From Candidatus Poribacteria bacterium (GTDB lineage: Bacteria > Poribacteria > WGA-4E > WGA-3G), in assembly GCA_021295735.1 (NCBI GenBank), contig JAGWBU010000010.1, forward strand, positions 13,129-45,207: a stretch of 32,079 bases of DNA, given 5' to 3'. The notes below the pieces were generated by a model that was not told the origin of the DNA, ran no database searches, and worked only from the letters and a program-made list of their open reading frames with translations. Positions 17,401-24,562 of this stretch are shown here, one piece after another. Positions within the stretch are counted from its first letter, which is position 1, and each line of letters opens with the position of its first letter. Made by a program: the position numbers and the translations under genes.

Positions 17401-17513
17401 TTACACTCCGATACGGAGACGCACCTCCCTGTCACGAGTGTGGTACAATTATGATACGAAGCGGTATTTGCTACCGATGCACCAACTGTGGCGCAACAAG
17501 CGGCTGTTCATAA
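14403..17513 (+). CDS. nrdJ: Adenosylcobalamin-dependent (class II) ribonucleotide reductase
   Basis: 1036 residues. The enzyme makes deoxyribonucleotides with a cobalamin-derived radical, so it works with or without oxygen. Catalytic residues are visible: Cys190 in NSACFIQSV and Cys407 in ACNLASINL as the reducing pair, and Asn394-Cys396-Glu398 in NPCSE as the radical site. The phosphate loop APTGTIALLMDCDTTGIEP follows near residue 577. The C-terminal region holds a TSCPD-type domain (HKFSVGGHEGYMHVGFFEDG...) and a cysteine-rich tail with Cys at 1010, 1013, 1023, 1026, 1029 and 1035, likely for re-reduction or zinc binding. AGGGGG lies 6 nt before the ATG. No nrdA or nrdB is present here. 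A strong terminator follows at 17532-17583. Confidence 0.95.
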   Translation: MAADNIKEIDEAANHPVEGDGTGLTFGRHFTKSAVHPFDEIEWERRDAAIYSEKGNVIFKQDQVEVPAFWTQLATDIAASKYFRKAGVPDVESEDSVRQLVTRVARTLRRAGEEIGGYFATSDDAETFEMELTHILVTQRGAFNSPVWFNCGLWHEYGIKGAGGNYHWDREAQKVNITQNAYQHPQNSACFIQSVDDSLDSMLDLQKAEVRLFKYGSGTGSNFSKVRAKGEHLSSGGESSGVLSFLEGFDRWAGSIKSGGTTRRAAKMVILDMDHPEIVDYIDWKMKEEEKAKALIAAGYPADFNGEAYGTVSGQNSNNSVRIPDIFMDAYLQGKPWQTTYRTSGEVAEEYEAKTLMEKIAEAAWACADPGVQFDDTIQKWHTCKQSDRIYASNPCSEYLFLDDSACNLASINLVKYLNDDDTFDIDGFRATVRVFITAMEIIVSLSSYPTAKIARRSHEYRPLGLGFANLGALLMRLGIPYDSAEACSYAGAITAILSGQGYQTSAEIAKSIGTFSGYAKNQDSMLGVISMHRDAAYKIDATTCPSDLLEAAREDWDICLQKGEDWGYRNSQISVIAPTGTIALLMDCDTTGIEPEFALVKFKKLAGGGYIKIVNQSVRDALEKLGYIPQHIEAIVTHIVGTGTLEGTPYINPESLKYKGFREEDIERVEEMLPSAFDLNLAFAPGFLGEECLERLGINVDKAASPDFDLLTYMGFNPSEIATAEEIICGTGTVEGAPHLSSKHYPVFDCAVQSGKHGTRFIHHMGPLKLMAAVQPFISGAISKTVNVPREATVDDIKELYVEAWRLGVKCLAIYRDGSKGSQPLSTSSQQDAQGEASERPIRRRRLADTRDSRTHKFSVGGHEGYMHVGFFEDGTPGEVFLTMSKQGSTISGLMDSIAILISVALQYGVPLESLVNKFSHVRFDPSGFTQDPDIPMAKSIVDYVFRWLGKEFLPKEVQEDTMDVLELDDQLALPEETDLHAHGNNGDANPLADREKLITLRYGDAPPCHECGTIMIRSGICYRCTNCGATSGCS

Positions 17514-17531
17514 ACCTTTCATTTTGATACC

Positions 17532-17583
17532 AATAGGACTTACGCAAACCAAAGCAATGGTTCGCGTAAGTCCTATTATTTTT
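17532..17583 (+). terminator. Terminator after nrdJ: 19-bp hairpin with U-tract
   Basis: The arms 17532-17550 and 17559-17577 pair at 18 of 19 positions around an 8-nt loop, followed by TTTTT at 17579-17583. It begins 18 nt after the nrdJ stop. The stem contains TAGGACTTACGC and is unusually long, so it may also be a small mobile palindrome that now serves as a terminator. Confidence 0.75.
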
Positions 17584-17604
17584 AATGTGTGTTTGACTAA
17601 ACTT

Positions 17605-17738
17605 GTAGGTTGGGTAGAGCTTGCGAAACTCAACACATGGTAGCAGGCATACTCCGTATGCCGTCCGCTGTTTTCTGAATCTCGGTCTTGCGCGGATTAG
17701 CTCAAATCAATCGGGCTTACAAAGCCCTTCCACAAGAA
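17605..17738 (+). repeat. Composite repeat: hairpins plus GGGCTT/AAGCCC unit
   Basis: Contains an imperfect inverted repeat GTTGGGT..ACTCAAC (about 17608-17636), a perfect 7-bp hairpin GGCATAC-TCC-GTATGCC (17646-17662) and, at 17710-17738, the dispersed GGGCTT..AAGCCC unit followed by TTCCACAAGAA. The order of parts resembles positions 1-180, though GTTGATTTGG is missing. Together with the terminator and promoter it accounts for most of the 17514-17821 gap. Confidence 0.65.
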
Positions 17739-17783
17739 GGGTTCATGAAAATTGCATTCTTCTGAAATGCCTGTAAATTCATA

Positions 17784-17812
17784 TTGCCGACCCTACATAA
17801 ATATGGTATCCT
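17784..17812 (+). promoter_or_regulatory. Promoter of rnpB
   Basis: TTGCCG (17784-17789), a 17-nt spacer and TATCCT (17807-17812). The predicted start falls about 7-10 nt later, which agrees with the 5' end of RNase P RNA at about 17822 set independently by helix P1. Confidence 0.6.
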
Positions 17813-17821
17813 TAAGATGCG

Positions 17822-18164
17822 CTTGAGTTGAGTAGATGGTCGCGTCCCGTATTCGGGATGAGGAAAGTCCGGACTCCGCAGGGCAAGGGTGCTGGGTAAC
17901 CCCCAGGAGCGGCAACGCTATGGAAAGTGCAACAGAAAGTAGACTACAACGCGTAAAAACGTTGTACAGGTGAAACGGTGCGGTAAAAGCGCACCAGTCC
18001 ATGAGGTGACTTATGGAGCTGGTAAACCCCATCTGGAGCAAGGTAAAATGTGGACATTTAGAGGTGTGCCCGCCTCGTCCCGGGTAACCGCTTGAGGTTA
18101 ATGGCAACATTGATCCCAGATGAATGATCATCATATACAGAATCCGGCTTATTCTCAACTCAAG
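17822..18164 (+). ncRNA. rnpB: RNase P RNA (bacterial class A)
   Basis: The RNA subunit of RNase P, the ribozyme that trims tRNA 5' ends. The universally conserved 5' core GAGGAAAGTCCGG is at 17860-17872, a conserved-core ACAGAAAGTAGA block at 17932-17943, and the 3' core ACAGAATCCGGCTTAT at 18137-18152. Helix P1 pairs 17822-17832 with 18154-18164 (11 bp perfect) and sets both ends. The P3 stem TCCCG/CGGGA lies near 17845-17858. The length of 343 nt is normal for type A. Open frames on the opposite strand here are not genes. No clear U-tract terminator follows. Confidence 0.97.
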
Positions 18165-18210
18165 TTATTTTATAGTGAAGCAAAGAAATAGTGGTCAATA
18201 TTTGGAGTTA

Positions 18211-18247
18211 CGCCGTTTGTAGTCGCGCGATTCATTGCGCCTCTTAC
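18211..18247 (-). repeat. Dispersed palindromic repeat, family B
   Basis: Core GCGCGATTCATTGCGCCTC preceded by CGTTTGTAGTC. The same element, inverted, is at 24320-24356, and a variant is at 26085-26116. The in-frame TTG at 18235 lies inside this repeat, which argues against an earlier start for the methyltransferase gene. Confidence 0.7.
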
Positions 18248-18324
18248 ATTCACATAGTAAATTCGAAACCCTCCGAACCAAATGTATCAAATTTACCTTC
18301 TCTCATAATTTCAACTCAGATATT

Positions 18325-19266
18325 ATGATCGTTCAAACCGATTCTGATCTTTTTGGGGCATCCTTAAAAGTTTTATTTTTAGATGCTCTCAGAAGTCAAG
18401 GTAAGTACAAATATGCACGTTATAGAGGTCTCCCACTACGATATGCTGGCGGGAAAAGTCTCGGAGTTGGACATATAGTAGAGCAACTTCCTGATGGGTT
18501 AGAAAAACTCGTATCACCGTTCATGGGAGGCGGGGCAGTTGAAATTGCATGTGCCAAAGAACTTGGTATGCAGGTTCGGGCTTATGACATCTTTGATATT
18601 CTCGTAAACTATTGGCAGGTCCAACTTTCGTTAGGCAGTGCGCTTACTGAACAGCTTGAACAGTGGCAACCTACAAAAGCACAATATGCAGAGGTTAAGA
18701 CTCGCCTCAAAGCACACTGGAATAGCGAAACATTCATTTCTGATCCTTTGGAATTGGCAGCGCATTACTGGTTTAATCACAATCTATCTTATGGGCCCGG
18801 TTTTCTCGGTTGGATGTCAAAGATTTATGAATCTCCTGAGAGATACATTCGGACGTTGCAGACTGTACGTAATTTCAGATGTCCTAACTTGGCCGTTCAT
18901 GCCGGTAGATTTGAGGAGACTCTTCCAGTCCATTCAGATGACTTTCTGTATTGCGACCCTCCCTATTATCTTGATCAGGGAGAAATGTTCCGTGGTATCT
19001 ATCCGCAACGGAATTTTCCTGTCCACCATAAAGGCTTTAACCACGAATTACTGCGCGACCTACTTCACAATCACAAAGGAGGCTTCGTCCTTTCTTACAA
19101 TGATTGCCAAACTATTCGGCAGTGGTACGCTGACTTCAGGATTCTTGAGGTGCAATGGCAGTACACATTAGGACAAGGCGAAACCCGTATCGGTAAGAAT
19201 CGAATTGAAAATGGGACAGGACATGTCAAGCAATCGCATGAACTTTTGATTGTAAAGAATAGCTAA
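18325..19266 (+). CDS. D12-class DNA adenine-N6 methyltransferase (Dam-like)
   Basis: 313 residues. The MethyltransfD12 order is clear: LRYAGGKS (38-45), SPFMGGGAVE (64-73, the AdoMet-binding FxGxG), an acidic turn AYDIFD near 87-92 and the catalytic DPPY at 211-214, followed by HHKGFNHELLRDLL and GGFVLSYND. The enzyme would put a methyl group on adenine N6 in a short DNA site; the site cannot be read from sequence. The ATG at 18325 was chosen because the open frame before it runs through a dispersed repeat. No restriction enzyme gene is next to it, so it looks like an orphan methyltransferase for regulation, repair or phage defence. No clear Shine-Dalgarno site is present. Confidence 0.85.
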   Translation: MIVQTDSDLFGASLKVLFLDALRSQGKYKYARYRGLPLRYAGGKSLGVGHIVEQLPDGLEKLVSPFMGGGAVEIACAKELGMQVRAYDIFDILVNYWQVQLSLGSALTEQLEQWQPTKAQYAEVKTRLKAHWNSETFISDPLELAAHYWFNHNLSYGPGFLGWMSKIYESPERYIRTLQTVRNFRCPNLAVHAGRFEETLPVHSDDFLYCDPPYYLDQGEMFRGIYPQRNFPVHHKGFNHELLRDLLHNHKGGFVLSYNDCQTIRQWYADFRILEVQWQYTLGQGETRIGKNRIENGTGHVKQSHELLIVKNS

Positions 19267-19320
19267 AGTTATACAACCAATCTTACATAACTGCCAGAGC
19301 CATTCAATTGTCGCTAAGCA

Positions 19321-19373
19321 TTCTTGTGGGAGGGGTTTGTAACCCCGATTTCTTTTGTAGGAGTGACCCTACC
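19321..19373 (-). repeat. Dispersed GGGGTT/AACCCC repeat, family A
   Basis: TTCTTGTGGGAGGGGTTTGT followed by AACCCCGAT, the reverse complement of the unit at 153-180 with a compensated stem (GGGGTT/AACCCC instead of GGGCTT/AAGCCC). A second, degenerate copy TTTGTAGGAGTGACCCTACC follows at once. It fills part of the 19267-19513 gap, which otherwise shows only the promoter at 19427-19455. Confidence 0.6.
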
Positions 19374-19426
19374 AAAATATTGAGAAATTAGAAAACTGAA
19401 TAAATCTGACATAACCGCCAGTTCCT

Positions 19427-19455
19427 TTGACATTCATGGAATCATACGTTATCAT
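19427..19455 (+). promoter_or_regulatory. Sigma70-type promoter for the DUF1592 cytochrome
   Basis: TTGACA (19427-19432), a 17-nt spacer and TATCAT (19450-19455), about 60 nt upstream of the ATG at 19514. Confidence 0.65.
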
Positions 19456-19513
19456 GATATTATCAAAGAAAATATAAAATAAACCAATCCAATACCATCT
19501 ATGATTGAAAAAA

Positions 19514-21949
19514 ATGAAATTCACCATTTTCCCTAAGAAATCAGCAATCTATTTCAGGTACACATCTTTATTCTTTTTTCTCATCTTGCTACTGTTGATT
19601 GTTTCACTGACACCCAGTACTGGTGAAAAAATTACTCCCGACTTTGGAAAAGAAGGTATACCATTTTTAAAACAGTACTGCTTCGGCTGCCATGCGGGTG
19701 ATGAACCCAGTGCGGGTCTCGCGCTTGACTCATTTAAAGACAACTTATCGTTGATCAAGAATCACGATGTTTGGGAAAGAGTCTTAGAAATGTTAGATAC
19801 AAGCCAAATGCCGCCAGCAGAGAAAGAGCAACCTCTCATGGAGGAAGTGGAATCTTTTATTCAGCACGTTGATGCCATTTTTGAGGACGCAAGTCGCACG
19901 GCAAAACCGGATCCAGGGCGCATAACTGTTCGCAGACTCAACAGGATTGAATACAGAAACAGCGTTCGAGATTTGTTGTGGGCGGATTTTGATCCGACTG
20001 AAAATTTTCCCGCAGACGATGTCGGACACGGATTTGATAACATCGGTGATGTACTGACGATGTCACCACTGCTGATGGAGCGGTATCTCCAAGCAGCAGA
20101 AGCAATTGCCACACGTGTTATTATATTAAATCCACCGAAGCCGTCCACAAACTATATAAACACAAAGTATCTTATTCCGCGACACAAAGATGTTCCTGAT
20201 GGACGTTTCCGTCTGCTTGATCCAAATGCAGATGAACCGTGGAAATCAGGACCATTTAAAACTTATGCTGTCCCACTCAAACTCTTATCCGATGTAGAGA
20301 CATATTTCCGTGCTACGCTTTATGCTGAAACAGAAAGTGAAACCCCTGTTCAGGTCGCGCTATTCATTCAAGGCAATGATCTGAAAGATGTATCCCCACC
20401 AGATGAACTTACACGGTTAGTCGGTTATGACCCTACGACAAGAAACAGAATCAAGATCCTCAAGATATTTGACATTACTGCACGTGATCCAAAGAAACTT
20501 CAAACAATTAGGTTCCTTGTTAACCGAATTGCGAACATCGAATTTGCAGGAATTGCAATGGTAAAACCTGAAGATGGCGAACTACAAGCAAGACTTCAAA
20601 TTCGTTCCATCACGTCGGTAGGACCGTTGGAGACCAGACCTAAATCACATCTCAAGATATTAGCCTGCACACCGGACATTCCTCAAGCAGAGCAGACTCG
20701 TGAAGTCCTAACACGACTGCTTCGCAAGGCATATCGCCGTCTCCCGACTGAAAATGAAGTGCAGCAGCTTGTTCAGTTTGTGGAATCTGTTCAAGCAGGC
20801 GGTGCTAAATGGGAAGCAGGTATTCAGCAGGCGATTAAAGTCATCCTCTGTTCACCCAAGTTCTTATTTCGATTGGAGTTAGATGACCGCCCACAAAGCG
20901 AAGATCCACGTCCGATTGATGAGTTTCAACTCGCTTCGCGGCTTTCCTACTTTTTATGGAGCAGTATCCCTGATGATGAACTCCTTGAACTGGCGGAGAA
21001 AAATTTACTGACCGCAAACCTTGAGGCACAGGTTAAGCGGATGCTGGCAGATCCAAAAGCAAGGGAATTGGCTACCAACTTCGGTGTACAATGGTTACAA
21101 ATCCAACGGTTAGATACCGTTACACCCGATCCCAAACGTTTTCCTACCTTCAATCCCAAACTACGAAAAGCGATGTTAAAAGAAACGGAACTGTTTCTGG
21201 AATCAATCTTTCGTGAAGATCGGAGTATCCTCAATCTGCTTGATGCAGACTATACGTTTGTCAATCAACGTTTAGGGGGACATTATGAGATTTGGAGAGA
21301 TGCACAAGGAGAACCAATTAAAGGTGACGCGTTTCGGCGGGTTCCATTGAAAAATCCCGCACGCGGTGGTATCCTGACGCAAGCCAGCGTCTTGACGGTA
21401 ACCTCCAATCCAACCCGCACCTCACCTGTGAAAAGAGGACGTTGGGTTTTAGAACAGATACTTGGCTCACCGCCGCCACCACCACCGCCAGATGTCCCTG
21501 AATTGGAAGAAGACCATGATGCTATTACTGGAACCACATTGCGAGAACGACTTGAACAACACCGCGATGATCCGGCTTGTGCCAACTGTCACGCCAAAAT
21601 GGATCCTATCGGATTTGCAATGGAAAACTACAACGCCATCGGCAAGTTCCGAACGAAAGATGGAGAGCAAGATATTGATTCAGCCGGACAATTACCAGAT
21701 GGGACTTCGTTTGAGGGTATAACAGACTTAAAACAGATTCTTAAAAATAGAAAAACGCAGTTTGCCAGATGCTTAACAGAAAAGATGCTTATCTTTGCTT
21801 TAGGTAGAGGGTTAGAATATTATGACAAACCAACCGTTGACCGAATTGTCACTGAGCTTGAGGCTAACGATTACAGAAGTTCCGTTTTGATTACTGAAAT
21901 TGTTAAAAGCGATCCGTTTCTGTTACGACGTGGTACAAAGGCTAATTGA
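19514..21949 (+). CDS. DUF1587/DUF1595/DUF1592/DUF1588/DUF1585 cytochrome c-like protein
   Basis: About 811 residues. An N-terminal hydrophobic segment (about 17-33) is followed by a cytochrome c heme site CFGCH (56-60). Next comes the planctomycete-type domain series: DUF1587 (GRITVRRLNRIEYRNSVRDL), DUF1595 (TREVLTRLLRKAYRRLPTE), DUF1592 (QLASRLSYFLWSSIPDDELL), DUF1588 (GRWVLEQILGSPPPPPPPDV) with a second CANCH (689-693), and DUF1585 at the end. The protein should lie outside the cytoplasm with bound heme; substrates of these proteins are unknown, with roles proposed in breakdown of complex carbon. ATG at 19514 is preferred over the TTG at 19505. The stop overlaps the region just before the next start, and a DUF1552 gene, the usual partner, lies further down. 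Confidence 0.9.
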   Translation: MKFTIFPKKSAIYFRYTSLFFFLILLLLIVSLTPSTGEKITPDFGKEGIPFLKQYCFGCHAGDEPSAGLALDSFKDNLSLIKNHDVWERVLEMLDTSQMPPAEKEQPLMEEVESFIQHVDAIFEDASRTAKPDPGRITVRRLNRIEYRNSVRDLLWADFDPTENFPADDVGHGFDNIGDVLTMSPLLMERYLQAAEAIATRVIILNPPKPSTNYINTKYLIPRHKDVPDGRFRLLDPNADEPWKSGPFKTYAVPLKLLSDVETYFRATLYAETESETPVQVALFIQGNDLKDVSPPDELTRLVGYDPTTRNRIKILKIFDITARDPKKLQTIRFLVNRIANIEFAGIAMVKPEDGELQARLQIRSITSVGPLETRPKSHLKILACTPDIPQAEQTREVLTRLLRKAYRRLPTENEVQQLVQFVESVQAGGAKWEAGIQQAIKVILCSPKFLFRLELDDRPQSEDPRPIDEFQLASRLSYFLWSSIPDDELLELAEKNLLTANLEAQVKRMLADPKARELATNFGVQWLQIQRLDTVTPDPKRFPTFNPKLRKAMLKETELFLESIFREDRSILNLLDADYTFVNQRLGGHYEIWRDAQGEPIKGDAFRRVPLKNPARGGILTQASVLTVTSNPTRTSPVKRGRWVLEQILGSPPPPPPPDVPELEEDHDAITGTTLRERLEQHRDDPACANCHAKMDPIGFAMENYNAIGKFRTKDGEQDIDSAGQLPDGTSFEGITDLKQILKNRKTQFARCLTEKMLIFALGRGLEYYDKPTVDRIVTELEANDYRSSVLITEIVKSDPFLLRRGTKAN

Positions 21950-21951
21950 TA

Positions 21952-23016
21952 ATGCGAATTATTAATGTTTTTCTCTTTACCATCTCAGTTTTTCTATTAG
22001 GTTGTTATACAGTTCATTTAGAGACATTTAGTGATGATCCGATTTTAAAACTCAAACAAAAATATTCTGTGTATTTAGACGTTACGTGGACGACAAAACA
22101 AGCGGGTTCGCTTTTAAATATTTTTGAATCCTTCTCTACAGACCGAAATTTCCACCCCTCTATATGGAAGATAAGCAGCGATTTAGAAGAAGATATTACC
22201 ATAGAATTTCAAAACAGTTTGAAATCCGTTACTATCAGTAGTGATGTTTTTCCAGTTGAAGGCTCTCAACAGATGTTGTTGCCGGAGAAACGTTTATTTT
22301 TCGCTGCTGTTCAATTCATAACGGAAAATGGAACAAATACTGAGGCAATGAAACTGATACTAAAAGAGCGGTATGGCATTAGTGTAGATATACCGTCTTA
22401 TGCCCAACTAACGCAACGCGTCACACAGGAAACAGCAGAACATTATTCAGATTTTGAAAATGAAGACCTGATGATCTTCATATCAATACTTGAGGAATTC
22501 CCGAAAGCACTACATAAAATTCCTGAATTAAGATATGTGGTACGTAGAATTGATGATAAGATAAGAGCACCTGGTATAGCATGGACAAGTGAAGGTTATA
22601 TTGAACTTTCACAAACCCTTTTTACTCGTGATTTTCCAGATGATACTCGCCGCTTAATTGCGCACGAGAAATCACATTTTTTATGGACGTGTCTATTTTC
22701 TGACCAGCTTAAACGAGATTGGGCAGAACTTGGCGGATGGCAAAAAGACTCAAAAAGTGAATCGGGTTGGTCAACTACTAAAAATAGAGAAGAATTTGTA
22801 ACGGATTATGCTTATGAAAAGAATCCGAACGAGGATTTAGCGGAAAGTATCGGATATTATCTCGTATATCCGGATAAACTTCGTTCCTGCTCCTCTGCGA
22901 AATATGACTTCATTCATAATCGGATTATGCTTATGTATGGTCAACGTTATATTTCGTCAGATCTAACGCAGAACAATTCGGTCTCCGGTAAATTTGGCCA
23001 TTTGCTGAGGTATTAA
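21952..23016 (+). CDS. Predicted zinc-metalloprotease (zincin-like) lipoprotein
   Basis: 354 residues, not recognised as a named family. A short signal peptide ends in VFLLGC, a good lipobox with Cys18, so a lipoprotein is likely. In the C-terminal third LIAHEKSHFLW carries an HExxH motif (His238, Glu239, His242), typical of zinc proteases, and EDLAES at 294-299 could give the third ligand as in gluzincins. The region between shows no clear repeats or membrane segments. The ATG at 21952 lies 2 nt after the stop of the DUF1592 cytochrome, so the two are probably translated together and may act together. It could also be a catalytically dead relative; the motif alone does not prove activity. 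Confidence 0.65.
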   Translation: MRIINVFLFTISVFLLGCYTVHLETFSDDPILKLKQKYSVYLDVTWTTKQAGSLLNIFESFSTDRNFHPSIWKISSDLEEDITIEFQNSLKSVTISSDVFPVEGSQQMLLPEKRLFFAAVQFITENGTNTEAMKLILKERYGISVDIPSYAQLTQRVTQETAEHYSDFENEDLMIFISILEEFPKALHKIPELRYVVRRIDDKIRAPGIAWTSEGYIELSQTLFTRDFPDDTRRLIAHEKSHFLWTCLFSDQLKRDWAELGGWQKDSKSESGWSTTKNREEFVTDYAYEKNPNEDLAESIGYYLVYPDKLRSCSSAKYDFIHNRIMLMYGQRYISSDLTQNNSVSGKFGHLLRY

Positions 23017-23017
23017 T

Positions 23018-23047
23018 TTGACAAAAACACTGGATGTTTGGTAAACT
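23018..23047 (+). promoter_or_regulatory. Candidate promoter for the SMP-30-like gene
   Basis: TTGACA (23018-23023), an 18-nt spacer and TAAACT (23042-23047). It starts directly after the preceding stop codon and about 120 nt before the gene. The -10 box is off consensus. Confidence 0.45.
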
Positions 23048-23078
23048 ATGGTAGATTGTAGAATTTTCTGGACGCTCT

Positions 23079-23119
23079 GCGCGAGCGAGGTTAGAAAACC
23101 TCACCTACCGAGGGTGGGA
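23079..23119 (+). repeat. Degenerate family A-type hairpin repeat
   Basis: GCGAGGTT and AACCTC form a 6-bp stem in GAGGTTAGAAAACCTCACC, followed by CTACCGAGGGTGGGA. It is a variant of the dispersed hairpin-plus-CTAC unit seen elsewhere in the window. It lies in the leader between the promoter at 23018 and the gene at 23167. Confidence 0.4.
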
Positions 23120-23166
23120 AGTGTCTATTTTTTTAATCACCATAGACATTAACGATGGATATGCTT

Positions 23167-24216
23167 ATGAAGACTTCAAAACAATTGTCACGTCGATCAT
23201 TTTTACGCGGACTTGGTGTGAGTGTCGCGCTGCCTTGTATCGGTGCGATGGGTCCACTGGCATCTTGGGCAGATACATTTGCAGACGGCAAAGTCGTAAA
23301 ACGTTACCCGGACCCAGCAGTAGAAGTCCTTGATCCGCGTTTTGCAAAATACAAAATCGGAAACGCTGTTGTGGAACGGTTGTGGACAGGTGCGCGGTGG
23401 TCCGAAGGTCCTGTTTGGTTCGGCGATGGCGGATTTCTTCTCTGGAGCGATATTCCAAACAACCGAATTCTGAAATGGCAAGAAGCCACTGGTAAAGTAA
23501 GCGTCTACCGCAAACCGTCTAACTATACCAACGGTCATACGCGGGACAGACAAGGCAGACTCATCAGTTGCGAACACGGTACACGGCGCGTCACACGAAC
23601 CGAATATGATGGAACGATTACTGTACTGATTGACAACTTTGAGGGAAAACGGTTCAATGCACCAAATGATGTCGTAGTCCATCCCGATGGACATATCTGG
23701 TTTACCGATCCTGGATACGGGATCATGTTCAATTACGAAGGCCATAAAGCTGAATTTGAACTACCGACTTCCGTTTATCGCCTCAATCCAGATACAGGAA
23801 AAGCCACAGTTGTAACGAGTGAACCGGAAAAACCGAATGGGATATGCTTCTCACCAAACTACGATAAACTCTATGTTGCCGATACAGGCACACCAAAAAA
23901 CATCGTTGTCTTTGATGTCGTGGACGGTGAACGGTTAAGTAAAAAACAGGTGTTTTATGAGACAGCACCTGGCAACGCTGATGGGCTGCGGTGTGATACT
24001 GATGGAAATGTGTGGGCAGGTGCAGGTTGGGTCGGTGAAGGCTACGATGGGGTGCATATCTTCGCACCTGATGGAACGCTTATCGGAAAGATTCATCTGC
24101 CAGAGATCTGTTCCAATATCTGCTTCGGTGGCGTTAAAAGGAATAGACTCTTTATGACAGCGAGTCAATCTCTCTACTCGGTTTATGTTGAAGCACAAGG
24201 AGCACCACTTTTTTAA
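23167..24216 (+). CDS. Tat-exported SMP-30/gluconolactonase-like beta-propeller protein
   Basis: About 349 residues. The twin-arginine leader SRRSFLRGLGVSVALP starts at residue 8, so export in folded form is likely. The body matches the SMP-30/gluconolactonase/LRE family: WSEGPVWFGDGGFLLWSDIPN at the start, NAPNDVVVHPDGHIWFTDPGYG in the middle, EKPNGICFSPNYDKLYVADTG and NADGLRCDTDGNVWAGAG towards the end, each a propeller blade; Glu, Asn and Asp residues in these form the usual divalent-metal site. The reaction is probably lactone hydrolysis, substrate unknown. The leader is almost the same as that of the DUF1552 gene downstream. ATG 23167 is chosen because it aligns with that gene; ATGs at 23155 and 23161 are also in frame. 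Confidence 0.88.
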   Translation: MKTSKQLSRRSFLRGLGVSVALPCIGAMGPLASWADTFADGKVVKRYPDPAVEVLDPRFAKYKIGNAVVERLWTGARWSEGPVWFGDGGFLLWSDIPNNRILKWQEATGKVSVYRKPSNYTNGHTRDRQGRLISCEHGTRRVTRTEYDGTITVLIDNFEGKRFNAPNDVVVHPDGHIWFTDPGYGIMFNYEGHKAEFELPTSVYRLNPDTGKATVVTSEPEKPNGICFSPNYDKLYVADTGTPKNIVVFDVVDGERLSKKQVFYETAPGNADGLRCDTDGNVWAGAGWVGEGYDGVHIFAPDGTLIGKIHLPEICSNICFGGVKRNRLFMTASQSLYSVYVEAQGAPLF

Positions 24217-24319
24217 TTTATTAGATTTCGTTATGTAGCATTAAAAATTTTAAGTATTTACTGCCAGCAATTAGTCATATAATACCAATTCTATGAATTA
24301 TTTTCTCTTTTGAAAAAAT

Positions 24320-24356
24320 GTAAGAGGCGCAATAAATTGCGCGACTACGGACGGCT
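24320..24356 (+). repeat. Dispersed palindromic repeat, family B
   Basis: GTAAGAGGCGCAATAAATTG followed by CGCGACTACGGACGG, an inverted copy of 18211-18247. GCGCAAT..ATTGCGC forms a 7-bp palindrome. The rest of the 24217-24562 gap is AT-rich with a promoter at 24448-24476. Confidence 0.7.
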
Positions 24357-24447
24357 TATTTCTTTAAGAGAAGTTATTTTTGGAAATAGTATAACTTAAA
24401 TCGGAGCACTTATCGGCAATATCCATATTTTTCAGATTTTACTATAG

Positions 24448-24476
24448 TTGCAAATTATCACAAATTGAATTATAAT
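24448..24476 (+). promoter_or_regulatory. Sigma70-type promoter for the DUF1552 gene
   Basis: TTGCAA (24448-24453), a 17-nt spacer and a perfect TATAAT (24471-24476), about 90 nt upstream of the chosen ATG. Confidence 0.65.
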
Positions 24477-24562
24477 ATAACATCAACTCCGTACAAATTC
24501 ACAGATTATAATTGTGATCTGTTTCGCAAATGAAACAGGACAAAGGAGTAAAAGATACACTT

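Noticed and set aside
17793-18158. 121-codon open frame on the minus strand
   Set aside because: It lies fully opposite the RNase P RNA gene and has no protein-like features.
18235-18324. Earlier TTG start for the methyltransferase
   Set aside because: The TTG and the codons after it lie in a dispersed family B repeat and show no family-like sequence.
23203-23745. 180-codon minus-strand open frame
   Set aside because: It is opposite the SMP-30-like gene and has no protein-like features.
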